Below, in pieces: positions 45,148 to 56,378 of a stretch of 64,000 nucleotides of DNA. Positions within the stretch are counted from its first letter, which is position 1, and each line of letters opens with the position of its first letter. Source of the DNA: Pleurodeles waltl (lineage: Eukaryota > Chordata > Amphibia > Caudata > Salamandridae); NCBI RefSeq assembly GCF_031143425.1, contig NC_090447.1:851141760-851205759 (forward strand), in the 5' to 3' direction. The position numbers and the translations under genes are program-made. The notes under the pieces are model-generated. The model saw only the letters and a program-made list of their open reading frames with translations, was not told where the DNA came from and made no database searches.

Positions 45148-45990
45148 CTATACTGCTGGTGAAGTATATTGAGGAGGATGGTGAAGACTACTGTGCCAGG
45201 CACTTGGTGCAGGGCTGGTGGGGTCGTAGGCCCCCGGTGGTGTAACTGGTGACATCAGACATGGGGAGGTTAAATGCTTATTGTAATAACTCAGGGCCTC
45301 AGATGCACCGGAAGTGCTGCCGCTGGGTGATGATGATTTTAACCCTGCTGACTGCAACCTTGAGGGGGACACATTAGAAGTGTCACGGGGTACTACTGTG
45401 GCTTCAGAACCCACTGCAGTACCAGATAACAACTTTAGAAGCCCTATTCAATGGGAATGAGAATCCTCTATGTGATGCTCATTTTCCAAGTCTGTGCAAC
45501 AAAGACTGTGATGGAACGTTACACTGTTCGTTGGTGGTAGATCGCTGACAGGCCCTCCCATATTAGACTCCGACTGTGTTGAACATTTAGAACGTTGAGG
45601 GCTTGGTGGTGTAGGCTGAGCCTTAACAACTTTTTTAAAAGACAGATCTATAGGTATGGCCAGTAGCTCAGGGGTTTGCAACTTCTTTTTACGATTCTTG
45701 AAGGACAAGCAATTTATTTTAGGACTGAGACATTGCTTAGGGGTCCCCTCTGAGGTTTCACAGGGTACAAGCTGCGGGGTGTCTGGAATCATGAGCATGA
45801 CAATATCAGAGTGTCCAAGTCGCTGCCCGGAGGTAGGGGGTGCAGAGGTGTTCGCAGTATTGGACATGCCCTTTACGACGGATGATGTGTTGTAGTTAAG
45901 AGCTGTACCTGGGTCATGACTGATGTCTGTAGAACTGCTGCATGGTATGTCCTGGGGTCCTGCGCTGTTCACTAATACGGCTGGCGCCAT
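45148..45990 (-). pseudogene. Disordered Pro/Ser/Thr-rich region with a PIDLS motif
   Basis: One frame on the minus strand, with open segments 45990-45448 and 45432-45148 separated by a stop. Composition is rich in S, T and P. It contains AIPIDLSFKK, a match to the PxDLS motif that binds CtBP corepressors in other proteins, and LCCTDLENE near its end. No folded domain is recognised. It is in the same phase as the PolB fragment and may be its N-terminal extension or a separate regulatory gene. Confidence 0.45.
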
Positions 45991-46129
45991 GGGGTTTTGA
46001 ACGGCCCAGTTGATGACCTTTACAGACGACTTTAACCATTTAGTCCGATGACCGACTCCTCTAGAGCTCTTGTGTGATGACCCTAGGATGTAAATATAGC
46101 AAAATACATATTAGAGGTTGTTATAGCCG

Positions 46130-46375
46130 CTATACCGCTGGAGTGAAAGAGGTTTGGACACAGTGAGGATTGTATTCATCTGGCTCTACAGTTTCTAAAA
46201 ACACACCTGGGGTTTCCTGGCGTGAGGGGCCATTCTTAAAAGGCACTCCATCGTTAGACGCTGGGGTCTTCCTCTTGCGTACAGTGTTTTGAACGTTCCC
46301 ATCTACCTTCCGGGGCGTTACCCCTGGAGTCACATACCCCACAGGGGGACCGCGGGATAAAAAAAAAAAATACAT
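46130..46375 (-). pseudogene. Short open segment upstream of the disordered region
   Basis: Minus-strand open frame with VTPGVTPRKVDGNVQNTVRKRK and a nuclear-localisation-like RKRK. It is followed by about 140 bp without a clear frame. Possibly the first part of the same disrupted gene. Function unknown. Confidence 0.35.
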
Positions 46376-46462
46376 TTACAATATAATACATAGACTATAC
46401 GAGTTCTCTGTGGGCAACATCACAGGGTTATGTTTTTTTTTAGATTTTCAAGGTGTTTACAC

Positions 46463-46633
46463 ATGGACTCCTTTATTTACCTGCATAAGGGGTACCCTGA
46501 GACATTGTGCATGGACCGTTTTGAACCTGGAGGATCTGTTGCAAAGCGTCAACCGCAAGCTATAGTTCTGCATCATAACCTGTACAAGCACACAGATACA
46601 TGGGAAACCATTATTGGTAAAATAAAAAAATAA
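46463..46633 (+). CDS. Small hypothetical ORF
   Basis: A + strand open frame starting MDSFIYLHKGYPETLC and ending in a basic tail. About 56 codons. It sits between the minus-strand gene block and the nested retrotransposon. No homology is recognised, and it may be accidental. Confidence 0.25.
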   Translation: MDSFIYLHKGYPETLCMDRFEPGGSVAKRQPQAIVLHHNLYKHTDTWETIIGKIKK

Positions 46634-46726
46634 CAATCAAGCCAACTCTGTTTAGATTGGCCTGTGTCCCGTAACTCACCTTGTTGCCCTATCTCCATTT
46701 CCTCTGGGGGCGTCGCAAGCTCTTGG

Positions 46727-47488
46727 TGTCGCGCCGCTGCACGCGGCACAAGCCGAACATTCGGCTCAGGTCACAGCACGTGGTCCTCAGACGCGCCGCG
46801 CCCCCAGTCTGCTTTGTACTTTCAGGGGCCCCAAATTGGGCATGGGGCCTTGTTCTTTTTCCGTGCATCGCGTGTCTAGGCAGGTCTGACTACCCCCCTC
46901 ACCAATCTTTTCTTTTCTTTTCTTTTCTTTTCTTTGGACATTTGGTTGTGCCTTCCTTTATGTTTTTTCCCCCTTCCCATGTTACCCTTCTCTTCCCAGC
47001 ATTCCTTGTTCCCCATTCTCTATGTTTCCTAGTCCATTCTGTTCTATGTGCTTTTCCCTATCTAAGATGGTGTCCTTTTACTTCCTGTTGGTCGTTTCCT
47101 GTTTGTTGGTATTTAAGGGCTGTGATTCTTTCTCTCCTTGTGCTGCAACACTTTCTGTTTGGATGGTGTCTTCGCTCCTGCTTCCTTGTATTCCTGTGCT
47201 GGTTCTCGTCAGTTCCAGTATATTTTTTCCTGTATTTGCTCCTGCTGTTACCTCTTTTTTTGGTGTTGTAGGAACCTATCTTTGTGGAGATTTTTTCCCC
47301 TTTCAGGGTTTTTTCCCTCTGGCGCTACTTCTGAGGGACACGGCCTGCTCTTGGCGTACCCATTGCCTGCAGCACCGCGGCTACCAGAAAGAGTCGCCCC
47401 TACTTCGGCCAAGGCCGAACATTCAAGAACAGGATCCATGCCACTCGCTCTGCGGCCTCCAGGGTAAAGCAGCACGTACGTTGTGACA
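46727..47488 (+). repeat. 5' LTR of the chromovirus
   Basis: 762 bp, TGTCGCGCCGCTGC ... TTGTGACA. It contains a (CTTTT)n tract at about 46906-46937 that is nearly absent from the 3' LTR and explains much of the length difference. Confidence 0.95.
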
Positions 47489-47526
47489 GATTGCAGCGCC
47501 CAATACCTTCGACGTCGTCTAACATC

Positions 47527-48400
47527 ATGGATGATACAGTGGCGGCTGCTGCAGATCTTGATCAATCTCTTCTGGCAACCATTCAGCAACAGGCTCAGGA
47601 ACTGCAACAATTACGCAATGAGAATGCTGCTTTATGACAAGCTTTGGCCTTTCGCAGTGCGGATGTTCCAGCCGTCTCCACCTCTACTCCTCATTTCTCT
47701 GGTGAACCAACTAAGCTGCAAGAGTTCCTCGATGCATTAACTGGGTATTTTGCCTTCCGACCTATCCAATTCACCCACAACAACACTAAGGTGGGATGTC
47801 TTATCAGTGCATTATCCGGTCCTGCCTTGCCCTGTGCTACCCCAATGGTATCCTCCAATGACCCAGTATTATCAGACTATCCAGCCTTCGTGAATCGGTT
47901 TAAACAGATGTTCAGTCGTCCAGGATTGGAGGCCTCTGCGGAAGAAGCCTTATGTGACATCCAACAAGGCTCACAAGATGTCCTCCAATATATCACCCGC
48001 TTTCGACAGCTAGCGGCTGAGACCACTTGGGTGGAACAAACTCTGGTGACTTTATTCCGTAGAGGACTTAAAGAAGAAATTAAAGATGAGTTAGTACACT
48101 CCACCCGAGTTGAATATCTTCGTGGTCTGATGGATCAGACTCTTTCCATCGAATACCGTCTCCAAGAGCGATGTATGGGGAAGAGAAAGAGTAGAGGATC
48201 TTCTCAGCCAAGCACTTCACATGTCTTTATGCATCGTCCAGAGGAACCTCGTCCTCCCGCCAGAGACACCGAAGGCGAACCTATGCAGGTGGATACCACT
48301 CGAGGACCACTTTCCGTTAGCGAGCGGGAAGACAGACGTAGTAGGGTATTAAGCCTGTATTGTGGTGCTGCCAGCCACATGCTCCTCAAAGGCCATCGGG
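47527..48400 (+). pseudogene. gag: gag of the chromovirus
   Basis: ATG at 47527 (MDDTVAAAADLDQSLLAT) with an in-frame TGA at 47635, then open to about 48560 in the same frame. Gag homology runs through TPHFSGEPTKLQEFLD, FVNRFKQMFSRPGLEASAEE and TLFRRGLKEEIKDELV to a degenerate zinc knuckle (LYCGAASHMLLKGH; the final Cys is lost). The basic linker RCMGKRKSRG precedes the knuckle. It would form the particle and bind RNA. The frame then shifts to the protease. Confidence 0.87.
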
Positions 48401-49026
48401 AAACGCCACTTCCCGTCCTCTGTAAGAAGGGAGGGGACGGGATCATCAGCTATACCGTCCATCAGTTCATTCAAGGACAATGCCACTACTTTGTTTATGT
48501 TACCTGTGACGTTACATTTACCGGACGGCCGTCAAGAGAGAACACTGGCTTTACTTGATTGTGGTGCCAGTGGCACATATATGGATAAGACTTGGGCCAC
48601 GGCTCAACAAATACCAACACGACCCAAAGAAATCCCACAACAAGTTCACACAGTGGATGGGTCCTTAATATCCTCTTGTCCGGTTGATACCACCACCATG
48701 ACACTGAGTTTACAATTTGGAAACCATCAAGAACACATCTCCTTTGATCTAATATCATCCCCCAATCATACTATCATTTTGGGAATTCCGTGGTTCATAA
48801 GACATAACCCTTATGTAAATTGGGAAACCCGGACTATTTCCTTGTCCTCACAGTTTTGTCATGAGAACTGCTTTGCTTCAGACACTTATTGGTCACCCAA
48901 GAGGTTGATGCCTACTGAAAGTATTACTGGATGTTACAACAATCCAGTTCAAGGAGTTCCCAATCACTATCTAGAATTTCAAGATGTGTTCCAAAAACCA
49001 ACCAGACCTGTGTTACCCCCACATTG
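48362..49026 (+). pseudogene. pro: Protease of the chromovirus
   Basis: Open frame with LPVTLHLPDGRQERTLALLD and the active-site region LLDCGASGTYMD. The catalytic Asp is kept, and Cys replaces the usual Ser of DSGAS. ILGIPWFIRHNPYVNW is the typical protease C-terminus. It is in a different frame from gag. The stop at 49024-49026 cuts it from RT. Confidence 0.87.
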
Positions 49027-49818
49027 AGATTACGATTGTGCTATTCCCTTGGAACCCGGAGCTATTGTTCCCTTTGGGAGGATGTATTCACTCACAGAAC
49101 CTGAAAGAGAAGTACTTAAGGAATATCTGCAAGAAAACTTACATAGCGGTCTTATGTACCATCGTCCTCTCCGGCTGGGGCTCCTCTCTTTTTTGTTCCC
49201 AAGAAGACGAAGGATCTTGGTCCCTGCCTGGATTTTCGTGGGCTAAATAAAATAACTATAAAAGACTGTTATCCTTTGCCTCTCATGAAGGATATACTAG
49301 AGGCAGTCAGAGGGGCTCAACGATTTACCAAACTGGATCTTTGTGGAGCCTACCACCTTTTGCGTATTAAAGAAGGAGACGAGTGGAAAACTGCTTTCCG
49401 GACCCCATTTGGTCATTATGAGTACAGGGTTATGCCTTTTGGTCTTATTAATGCCCCCTCCATTTTCCAGAGATTTATGGATTCAGTATTCTCTGATCTC
49501 TTGAACCATACGGTCGTCATCTATTTAGACGATATCCTTATTTATTCTAAACGTCCTGAACTTCATTCCTCTCATGTTAAACAGGTCCTCCAAAGACTCC
49601 GGGAACATCAACTGTCCTGTAAACCGGAAAAGTGTGAGTTTGACAAGACCGAAGTCAAATATTTGGGATATCACCTTAGTCCCACTGGCATAGCTATGGA
49701 CCAAGAAAAGGTACAAGCCATCCTAGATTGGCCTTCTCCTTCCTCTATTAAGGAAACACAATGTGTTCTAGGATTGGCTAATTTTTATCAGCAGTTTATC
49801 TTGGACTTTGCAGAATAA
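49027..49818 (+). pseudogene. pol: Reverse transcriptase of the chromovirus
   Basis: The start (AIVPFGRMYSLTEPEREVL) is in the frame at 49049-49246, and the rest is in 49276-49818 after a frameshift. Motifs are KLDLCGAYHLLRI, FRTPFGHYEYRVMPFG, the catalytic VVIYLDDILIYS and YLGYHLSPTGI. The frame ends at a TAA (49816-49818) after NFYQQFILDFAE, the tether to RNase H. RNase H itself is missing. Confidence 0.92.
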
Positions 49819-50954
49819 ACCAGCCACATAACTCAACTGAAAAAACTACCTAATTCCCAAGAACTAAGTCAGATATTTATCCATCATATTTTCCGTCTCC
49901 ATGGACTTCCACACAGCATTGTATCTGACAGGGGACCTCAGTACATTTTCCGGTTTTGGAAACATTTTTGTAGGACACTGAATATTAACATAGCACTTTC
50001 ATCGGGTTTACATCCTCAAACCAATGGACAGTCTGAGCGTCTCAACCAAGGATTGGAGCAGTACCTTCGCTGCTTTTTTAATTCTACTCAGAGCAACTGG
50101 AACACTTACCTCCCTATCGCTGAATTCTCTTACAATAACTCTGTCCATAGTGCCTCCAAGGTCACTCCTTTTTTCTGTTCTTATGGCTATCATCCTACCT
50201 CTTTTCCTACTACTCCTCAGTCTACCTCTTCTCTTCCTGCTGTTACTTCATTCTCCATACGACTGTACAGATCCATTGATTGATTCGCTCTAACTTGTTG
50301 AACACCAAGAGATACATGAAGAGAATAGCAGACAAGAAATGGAGGGATGCTCCAGAATATCACCTTCAGGATAAAGTCTGGCTTTCGTCAAAATTTCTAC
50401 CTTTACGCCTTTCTCAGAATAAGTTCACACCTCGTTACTATGGTCCTTTCCGAATCCTTCAGCTGATTAATCCCGTCACTGTCCGTCTTCACTTGCCTTG
50501 TACTGGGAGGATTCACCCGGGCTTTCATGTTTCTCAGCTCAAACCCTATGTACCTGATCCTTACTCTTGTCAGTTTCCCTGTCCTCCTCCTGTGTTAATG
50601 GATGATGTACCTGAATATGAGGTAGAGGAGATTTGTGATTCTCGTATCTTTCACAGAGGTCTTCAGTATTTGATTCATTGGAAGGGTTACCCTCTCAGTG
50701 AATGCTCTTGGGAAGATGCATCTTCTGTTCACGCACCTCTTCTGATTAGTCATTTTCACCGCTTGTTTCCGCACAAACCTAGGCCTTCTGGGGGGGACCT
50801 ACTGTTGCGCCGCTGCGTGCGGCACGAGCCGAGCATTCGGCTTGGGCCACAGCACACGGTCCTCAGACGCGACGCGCCCCCAGTCTGCTTTGAACTTTCA
50901 GAGGCCCCAAATTGGGCATGGGCCTCGTTCTTTTTCCGTGTACCGCGTGTCTAG
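49819..50954 (+). pseudogene. int: Integrase with chromodomain of the chromovirus, front deleted
   Basis: The same frame as RT continues directly into the middle of the integrase core: the second catalytic Asp (IVSDRGPQY) and Glu (NGQSERLNQ) are present, but the zinc domain and first Asp are gone. After a frameshift near 50280 comes the C-terminal part (FTPRYYGPFRILQLI, HVSQLKPYVP) and a chromodomain (YEVEEICDSRIFHRGLQYLI, WEDASSVHAP). Chromodomains tether integrase to histone marks in this clade. The last about 150 bases of the open frame are LTR. Confidence 0.9.
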
Positions 50955-51554
50955 GCAGGTCTGACCACCACTCACCTGTTCTTTTCTACTTTTCTTTGGA
51001 CATCTGGTTGTGCCTTCCTTTGTTTTTTCCCCCTTCCCATGTTACCCTTCTCTTCTCAGCATTCCTTGTTCCCTATTCTCTTTGGTTCCTAGTCCATTCG
51101 GTTCTATGTGCTCTTCACTATCGAAGATGGTGCCCTTTTACTTCCTGTTGGTCGTTTCCTGTTTGTTGGCATTTAAGGGCTGTGATTCTTTTTCTCCTTG
51201 CGCTGCAACACTTATTGTTTGGATGGTGTCTTCGCTCCTGCTTCCTTGTATTCCTGTGCTGGTTTTCGTCAGCTCCAGTATATTTTTTCCTGTCTTTGCT
51301 CCTGCTGTTACCTCTTCTTTTTTGTTCCTGTTGTAGGAACCTATCTTTGTGGAGTTTTTTTCCCCTTTCAGGGTTTTTTCCCCTCTGGAGCTAATTCTGA
51401 GGGACACGGCCTGCTCTTGGCATACCCATTGCCTGCAGCACCGTGGCTACCAGAAAGAGTTGCCCCTACTTGGGCCAAGGCCGAACATTCAAGAACAGGA
51501 TCCACGCCACTCGCTCTGCGGCCTCCAGGGTAAAGCAGCACGTAAGTCGTGACA
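50803..51554 (+). repeat. 3' LTR of the chromovirus
   Basis: 752 bp from TGTTGCGCCGCTGC to CGTGACA, preceded by a G-rich polypurine tract (CTGGGGGGGACCTAC). Directly followed by the CTTGG duplication. Confidence 0.95.
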
Positions 51555-51559
51555 CTTGG

Positions 51560-52149
51560 AGGTCCTATGTACAAAAGAGCCAGAATTTACTTTTAGCACA
51601 ACTCATTTAATGTTATATGCATAACCCTTTCATAAAACCATGCAATTTGCTGAAAAAAAATAATAATAATGATAAATAAATAAAAAAATAATAAATTAAT
51701 GTAAAAAAAGTCTCTCAAGATGCATCTTGTTGCGCCCCAATGTTCTGGAAGTATTATACACAGAGCCATTTGTGGACCATTTCTCAAAAACTATACACTG
51801 TTTAGTAAACAAAGTCCACAGGGTGGTGCTCTTGTACAATATAAAGTCTAGGATTCTCTCTATAAAGCATTATTTATGTAATTCTAAAGTCTCCACAACC
51901 TTATTTTACTCTTATTACAAGGCACCCATAGGTCTTTATAACGCCATATAATTACACCAGTTATAAAAATATATAACAATGCACTACTTAAAAATATTAC
52001 AATTCCTAGAATTTATACATATACAATAGACCGAAGGCCGAATCCTAGGATCCATGCCGTTCTTAAACCTTTGCTCAACAAGGCTCTGAACCATGTGTGG
52101 GGGCGGAGCTCGATCTAAACTCCCACCTCCAGGGTGAAGCAGACAAGAC
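51560..52149. other. AT-rich non-coding Polinton segment
   Basis: No gene seen. It includes an A/T-only tract at about 51650-51710. This is the flank of the chromovirus insertion and continues the sequence left of 46722. Confidence 0.6.
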
Positions 52150-52152
52150 ACA

Positions 52153-52783
52153 GGTGGTCATTCTGACCCTGGCGGTCTTTGACCGCCAGGGCGGAGGACC
52201 GCGGGAGCACCGCCGACAGGCCGGCGGTGCTCCAATGGGGATTCCGACCGCGGCGGTAAAGCCGCGGTCGGACCGGCACCACTGGCGGGGTCCCGCCAGT
52301 GTACCGCGGCCCCATTGAATCCTCCGTGGCGGCGCAGCTTGCTGCACCGCCGCGGGGATTCCGACCCCCCCTACCGCCATCCAGATCCCGGCGGTCGGAC
52401 CACCGAGATCCGGATGGCGGTAGGGGGGGGTCGCGGGGCCCCTGGGGGCCCCTGCAGTGCCCATGCCACTGGCATGGGCATTGCAGGGGCCCCCGTAAGA
52501 GGGCCCCTACAAATATTTCACTGTCTGCTGTGCAGACAGTGAAATACGCGACGGGTGCAACTGCACCCGTCGCACAGCTTCCACTCCGCCGGCTCGATTC
52601 CGAGCCGGCTTCATCGTGGAAGCCTCTTTCCCGCTGGGCTGGCTGGCGGTCTGAAGGCGACCGCCCGCCAGCCCAGCGGGAAAGTCAGAATTACCGCCGC
52701 GGTCTTTCGACCGCGGAACGGTAACCTGACGGCGGGACTTTGGCGGGCGGCCTCCGCCGCCCGCCAAGGTCAGAATGAGGGCC
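52153..52783 (+). mobile_element. 630-bp serial-hairpin DNA element, copy 3
   Basis: A 631-bp copy of the element at 11624-12253 in the same orientation, flanked by ACA at 52150-52152 and 52784-52786. It lies inside the Polinton right arm. The frames through it are composition artefacts. Confidence 0.93.
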
Positions 52784-52879
52784 ACAGTCTTTTTTTTTAA
52801 ATGGCCGCCTATGGTAGAACCATGTGTGGTGCCCAGTCTTTTTCACTGTACAGGCCTTGGACACCAGATTCCCCTGAAC

Positions 52880-54150
52880 TACGGTGAGTGGCTGGGGGGC
52901 AGTTCTCAGAGACCGCGTGGTCTCTGTGAACAGTTTTGTTAAGTTAATTACAGAGGTCTCCAGGTGCTGAACGCCTCGGAGACCGCCGTTATCAACAAAG
53001 CCGATCAGTTGTCAGATGGTTATTAACATACCAAGGGGAATATTTATACTCTGTTTGCGCTGAATGTGCGTCAAAAAGTTTGACGCACATTCGGCGAAAA
53101 CCTTGCCCCATATTTAAACTATGACGCCCAACCCCACGGATGTCAAAAAACCTCAGTGTGCGTCATTTTTTGAATGCGGGAAAACGCCTCGCGTTAATGA
53201 CATGCAAGATAGGCGTTCCCATCCAAAAAAATGACTTTAAGGCCTGTGCGCCTTATTTATACTCCTGCGTCATTTTGACGCACAGGAGGGGGCAGGCCTT
53301 AAAAAACAGTGCACAGCCTAATGTGCAACGTTTTTTAACGTCTGGGTGAGGGTGAGGTTACAGGTGAGTTGAGGTAAGTATTTTTATTTTATTTTTTAAA
53401 GTGGCATAGGGGGGCCTAATTTGGGCCCTCCTACATGCCGCTGTGCCCAATGGCCATGCCCAGGGGACAGAAGTATCTTTGCTAAGACAGGAGTCATTTC
53501 AATGGGGGTTGTGCGTCAAAAAATGGCGTAAGTCCACTTTGAGTAATGATTTTTTACTCAACCCCCATTTTCCCCTGCACCGGCGCTGCCTGGTTTGAGT
53601 CCTTTTTTTTTTCTGACCAGCCCACTGCGCAGCTAACGTCAATCCTTAAATAAGGGGCCCGCATGGCGTGTAGGGATGGCGTTAGCCGGCGGTACATTTT
53701 TTTGATGCAAACCAGCGCCGGCCCTGGTTTGCGTCAAAAAGTATAAATAGGGGCCCAAATCTGTTCTCAAGAGACCACGAGGTCTCTTGAGAGCCGCGCA
53801 GAAAAGTTAATAACAATGGTCCCCAGAGCTTTGTACGTCTCTGGGGACCGCTGTTATTAATGTTTCAGCGCAGTTCTAAAGAGATCGCGAGGTCTCTTGA
53901 GAGCAGCACAGAAAAGTTAACAACGAGGGTCCCCACAGCGTTGAACGGCTCTGAAGACCGCAGTTATTAACTTTTCAGCACTGTTCTCAAGAGACCTCTC
54001 GGTCCCTTGAGAACAGCACTGGAAAGTTAATACCGAGGGCCCCCCAGAGCGCTGGCCAGCTCTGAGGAACACAGTTATTAACTTTAGAGCTCCGCTCACC
54101 AAAACTCGGAGAGCAGAGCTCTAAAGTTAATAACTGTGCACCCCAAAGCT
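52880..54150. repeat. Tandem array of double-hairpin units, about 110 bp
   Basis: Each unit carries a palindrome of the form CTCAAGAGACC..GGTCTCTTGAG, then GTTAATAAC, then a second palindrome of the form GGTCCCCAGAG..CTCTGGGGACC. Units start near 52895, 53763, 53871 and 53981, and a degraded one near 54085. The first is separated from the rest by a short DNA element (53035-53755). No coding capacity. Confidence 0.8.
53035..53755 (+). mobile_element. TATTTATAC-family short DNA element, copy 3
   Basis: Termini GGGGAATATTTATAC and GTATAAATAGGGGCC, flanked by CAA at 53032-53034 and 53756-53758. It is shorter than the other copies because of an internal deletion. It is inserted within the hairpin array. 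Confidence 0.9.
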
Positions 54151-54379
54151 CTCCTCTTAAACACACAACTGATGCAATTAGTTGTGTGAACAGAGATTAC
54201 TGAGGCGGAGTGCCGCTAACAGCGACACCTCGGACGTCTTCATACCATTTAAGGCCCCCACTACACCTAGAAGCACACTATTAGAGTTTTCAATTTTCAC
54301 CCCCATTGTAGCGCCTTTTTGTTTCTCACAAACCATGTATTTCCTATATATACCTTTTGACCCCAGTAAAGTGTTTGCG

Positions 54380-55310
54380 GCTGAACATTAAATGCAGACC
54401 CAGAAAAAAATACATACAGAGCACCAGAACAACTGTGTACAAATTAAGCATGGGCTGCAACCACCCAAAATAAGTGCAGACCAACAACAATGCGAACAAA
54501 CGTCCAGCACCAGAACCACCATGTACAAATGAAGCCTGGGCTACACCCTCAAAATAAATGCAACCCCACAAAAATACAAACAAATGCACAGCCCCGGAAC
54601 CATCAAGTATAAATTAAGCATGGGCTCCACCCCAACAAAACAAGTGCAGACCCTCAAAAATACACAGACATATGCAGCCCCAGCACCTACAAGTACAAAT
54701 TGAGCAATGGCCCCCAGCCCTCAAATGAGTGCAGACCATCAAAAATATATAGAAATAAGCAGCCCCAGAAACTGAAAGAACAAATTAAGCATTGCCTCCA
54801 ACCCCCAAAATGAGTGCAGACCCTCCAAAATACATACCAAAACACAGCACCAGAACCAGTAAGTACAAATTAGGCATTGTCTCCACCCCACAAAATTAGT
54901 GCAGATCCTCAAAAACACATACAAAAACACCGCACCAGAACCTACAAGTACAAATTAAGCATGGCCTCCACCACACAAAATAAGTGCAGGCCCACAGAAA
55001 TACATGCAAATATATAGCCCCAGAACCTAAAAGTACAAATACAACAGTACCACCCCACAAGTGAGTGCAGACCATCAAAAATATGAGTAAATGCTCAACA
55101 TCAGAACCATCATGCACAAATTAAACCTAGCCACCACCCCACAAAATAAGTGCAGACCCTCAAAATACATGCAAATACATAGCCCCAGAAACTACAAGTA
55201 CAAATTAAGCACTGCCTCCATCTAACAAAATAAAATGTAGACCCTCAAGATGCATGTAAATGTTCAGCAACTGAACCAATAAACACAAATTAAACATTGT
55301 ATCCTGCAGA
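54380..55310. repeat. Tandem array of about 84-bp units
   Basis: About eleven units with the words CAGCACCAGAACC, AAGTACAAATTAAGC, CCACCCCACAAAAT and GTGCAGACCCTC. Repeat starts fall near 54419, 54508, 54592, 54676, 54760, 54846, 54931, 55016, 55098 and 55182. A-rich and stop-poor on the minus strand. No gene. Confidence 0.88.
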
Positions 55311-55680
55311 TTACCGCTGACCATCTCCAACATACATTAATATCATTTTATAAACATGTGCATTTTACTCTGTTATGTATAGTTAAGCAGGTTGGGGCTA
55401 ATATCAATGTTAAACTACCTTAGAACACATACAAACACCACACTGTTACAGACCTTAAGTAGAAGAGGTTTAGCAACACCAGTCTGCACTCTACCCTTCA
55501 TATTTTTCAGCCATGATGTCCTGATGGTGCCCTGCTTGCTGCAAATTTCAGTATTTAGTTCAGAAAAAAAGAGGTCTGTGAAGGTGGGGTTTTTTATACC
55601 AGACTCACTGTGCTAATTATGCCTAGGCTTTGTGGTGGGTGTGGCCTGGAAATAGACATCTGTTTTAGATTGACAATACT
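55311..55680. other. Spacer between two tandem arrays
   Basis: No gene seen. The short frame 55392-55616 has no recognisable product. Confidence 0.5.
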
Positions 55681-56345
55681 AGTCCATTGTTTTGTTTCAA
55701 ACTTTTAATTGCATGGCCAGTTTCTAATTTAACCTCTACTGTGTCCCAGGGAAATCCTGGAAACAAACATCTCTTTTTGATTTGCAATGCCAATCATCCT
55801 TTGAGGCCAGTCCTTGGGGGCCTACATCTGTTTTATATTTGCAATGCTTGTCCACTGTTTTGTTTCAAACTTTTAATTGCATGGCCAGTTTCTAATTTAA
55901 CCTGCACTGTGTCCCAGGTACCTGCAGGCAAACATCTGTTTTAGATTTGCAATGCCAGTCTTCCTTTGAGGCCAGTCCTTGGGGGCCTACATCTGTTTTA
56001 CATTTGCAAAGCTTGTCCACTGTTTTGTTTCAAACATTTAATTGTATGGCCAGTTTCTACTAATTCAACCTCCACTGTGTCCCAGGGAAATCCTGGAGGC
56101 AAACATCTGTTTTAGATTTGCAATGCCAGTCATCCTTTGGGGCCAGTCCTTGGGGGCCTACATCTGTTTTAGATTTGCAATGCTTGTCCACTGTTTTGTT
56201 CCAAACGTTTAATTGCATGGCCAGTTTCTAATTTAACCTCCACTGTGTCCCAGGGACCTGGATGCAAACATCTGTTTTAGATTTGCAATACTAGTCATCC
56301 TTTGAGGCCAGTCCATGGGGGGTCTACATCTGTCTTAGATTTGCC
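55681..56345. repeat. Tandem array of about 170-bp units next to the right TIR
   Basis: Four units. The word TTTTGTTTCAAAC or TTTTGTTCCAAAC recurs near 55690, 55858, 56022 and 56196. Within each unit TTGAGGCCAGTCC and CATCTGTTTTAGATTTGCAA also recur. The array ends about 35 bp before the right TIR. Confidence 0.9.
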
Positions 56346-56378
56346 TTTCTAAATTGATAGGCTTGCTCTAACAAAAGC

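Larger units (their letters stand above)
46727..51554 (+). mobile_element. Chromodomain Ty3/Gypsy (chromovirus) LTR retrotransposon
   Basis: 4,828-bp element with LTRs 46727-47488 and 50803-51554 and a perfect 5-bp target duplication CTTGG (46722-46726 and 51555-51559). Order gag, protease, reverse transcriptase, integrase and chromodomain is the usual Gypsy order, unlike elements A and B. RNase H and the front of integrase are deleted. Stops and frameshifts occur in gag, between gag and protease, and in RT. Confidence 0.95.

Noticed and set aside
46681..47486. Hydrophobic open frames of 154-196 codons, possibly membrane proteins (also 50912-51394)
   Set aside because: They lie in the two LTR copies of the chromovirus. 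The hydrophobicity comes from T-rich LTR sequence, and the frames differ between the two LTRs.
54380..55310. Regular repeats with spacer-like variation, CRISPR-like at first sight
   Set aside because: Units are about 84 bp and diverge along their whole length. There is no constant-repeat and unique-spacer pattern, and the context is a eukaryotic mobile element.
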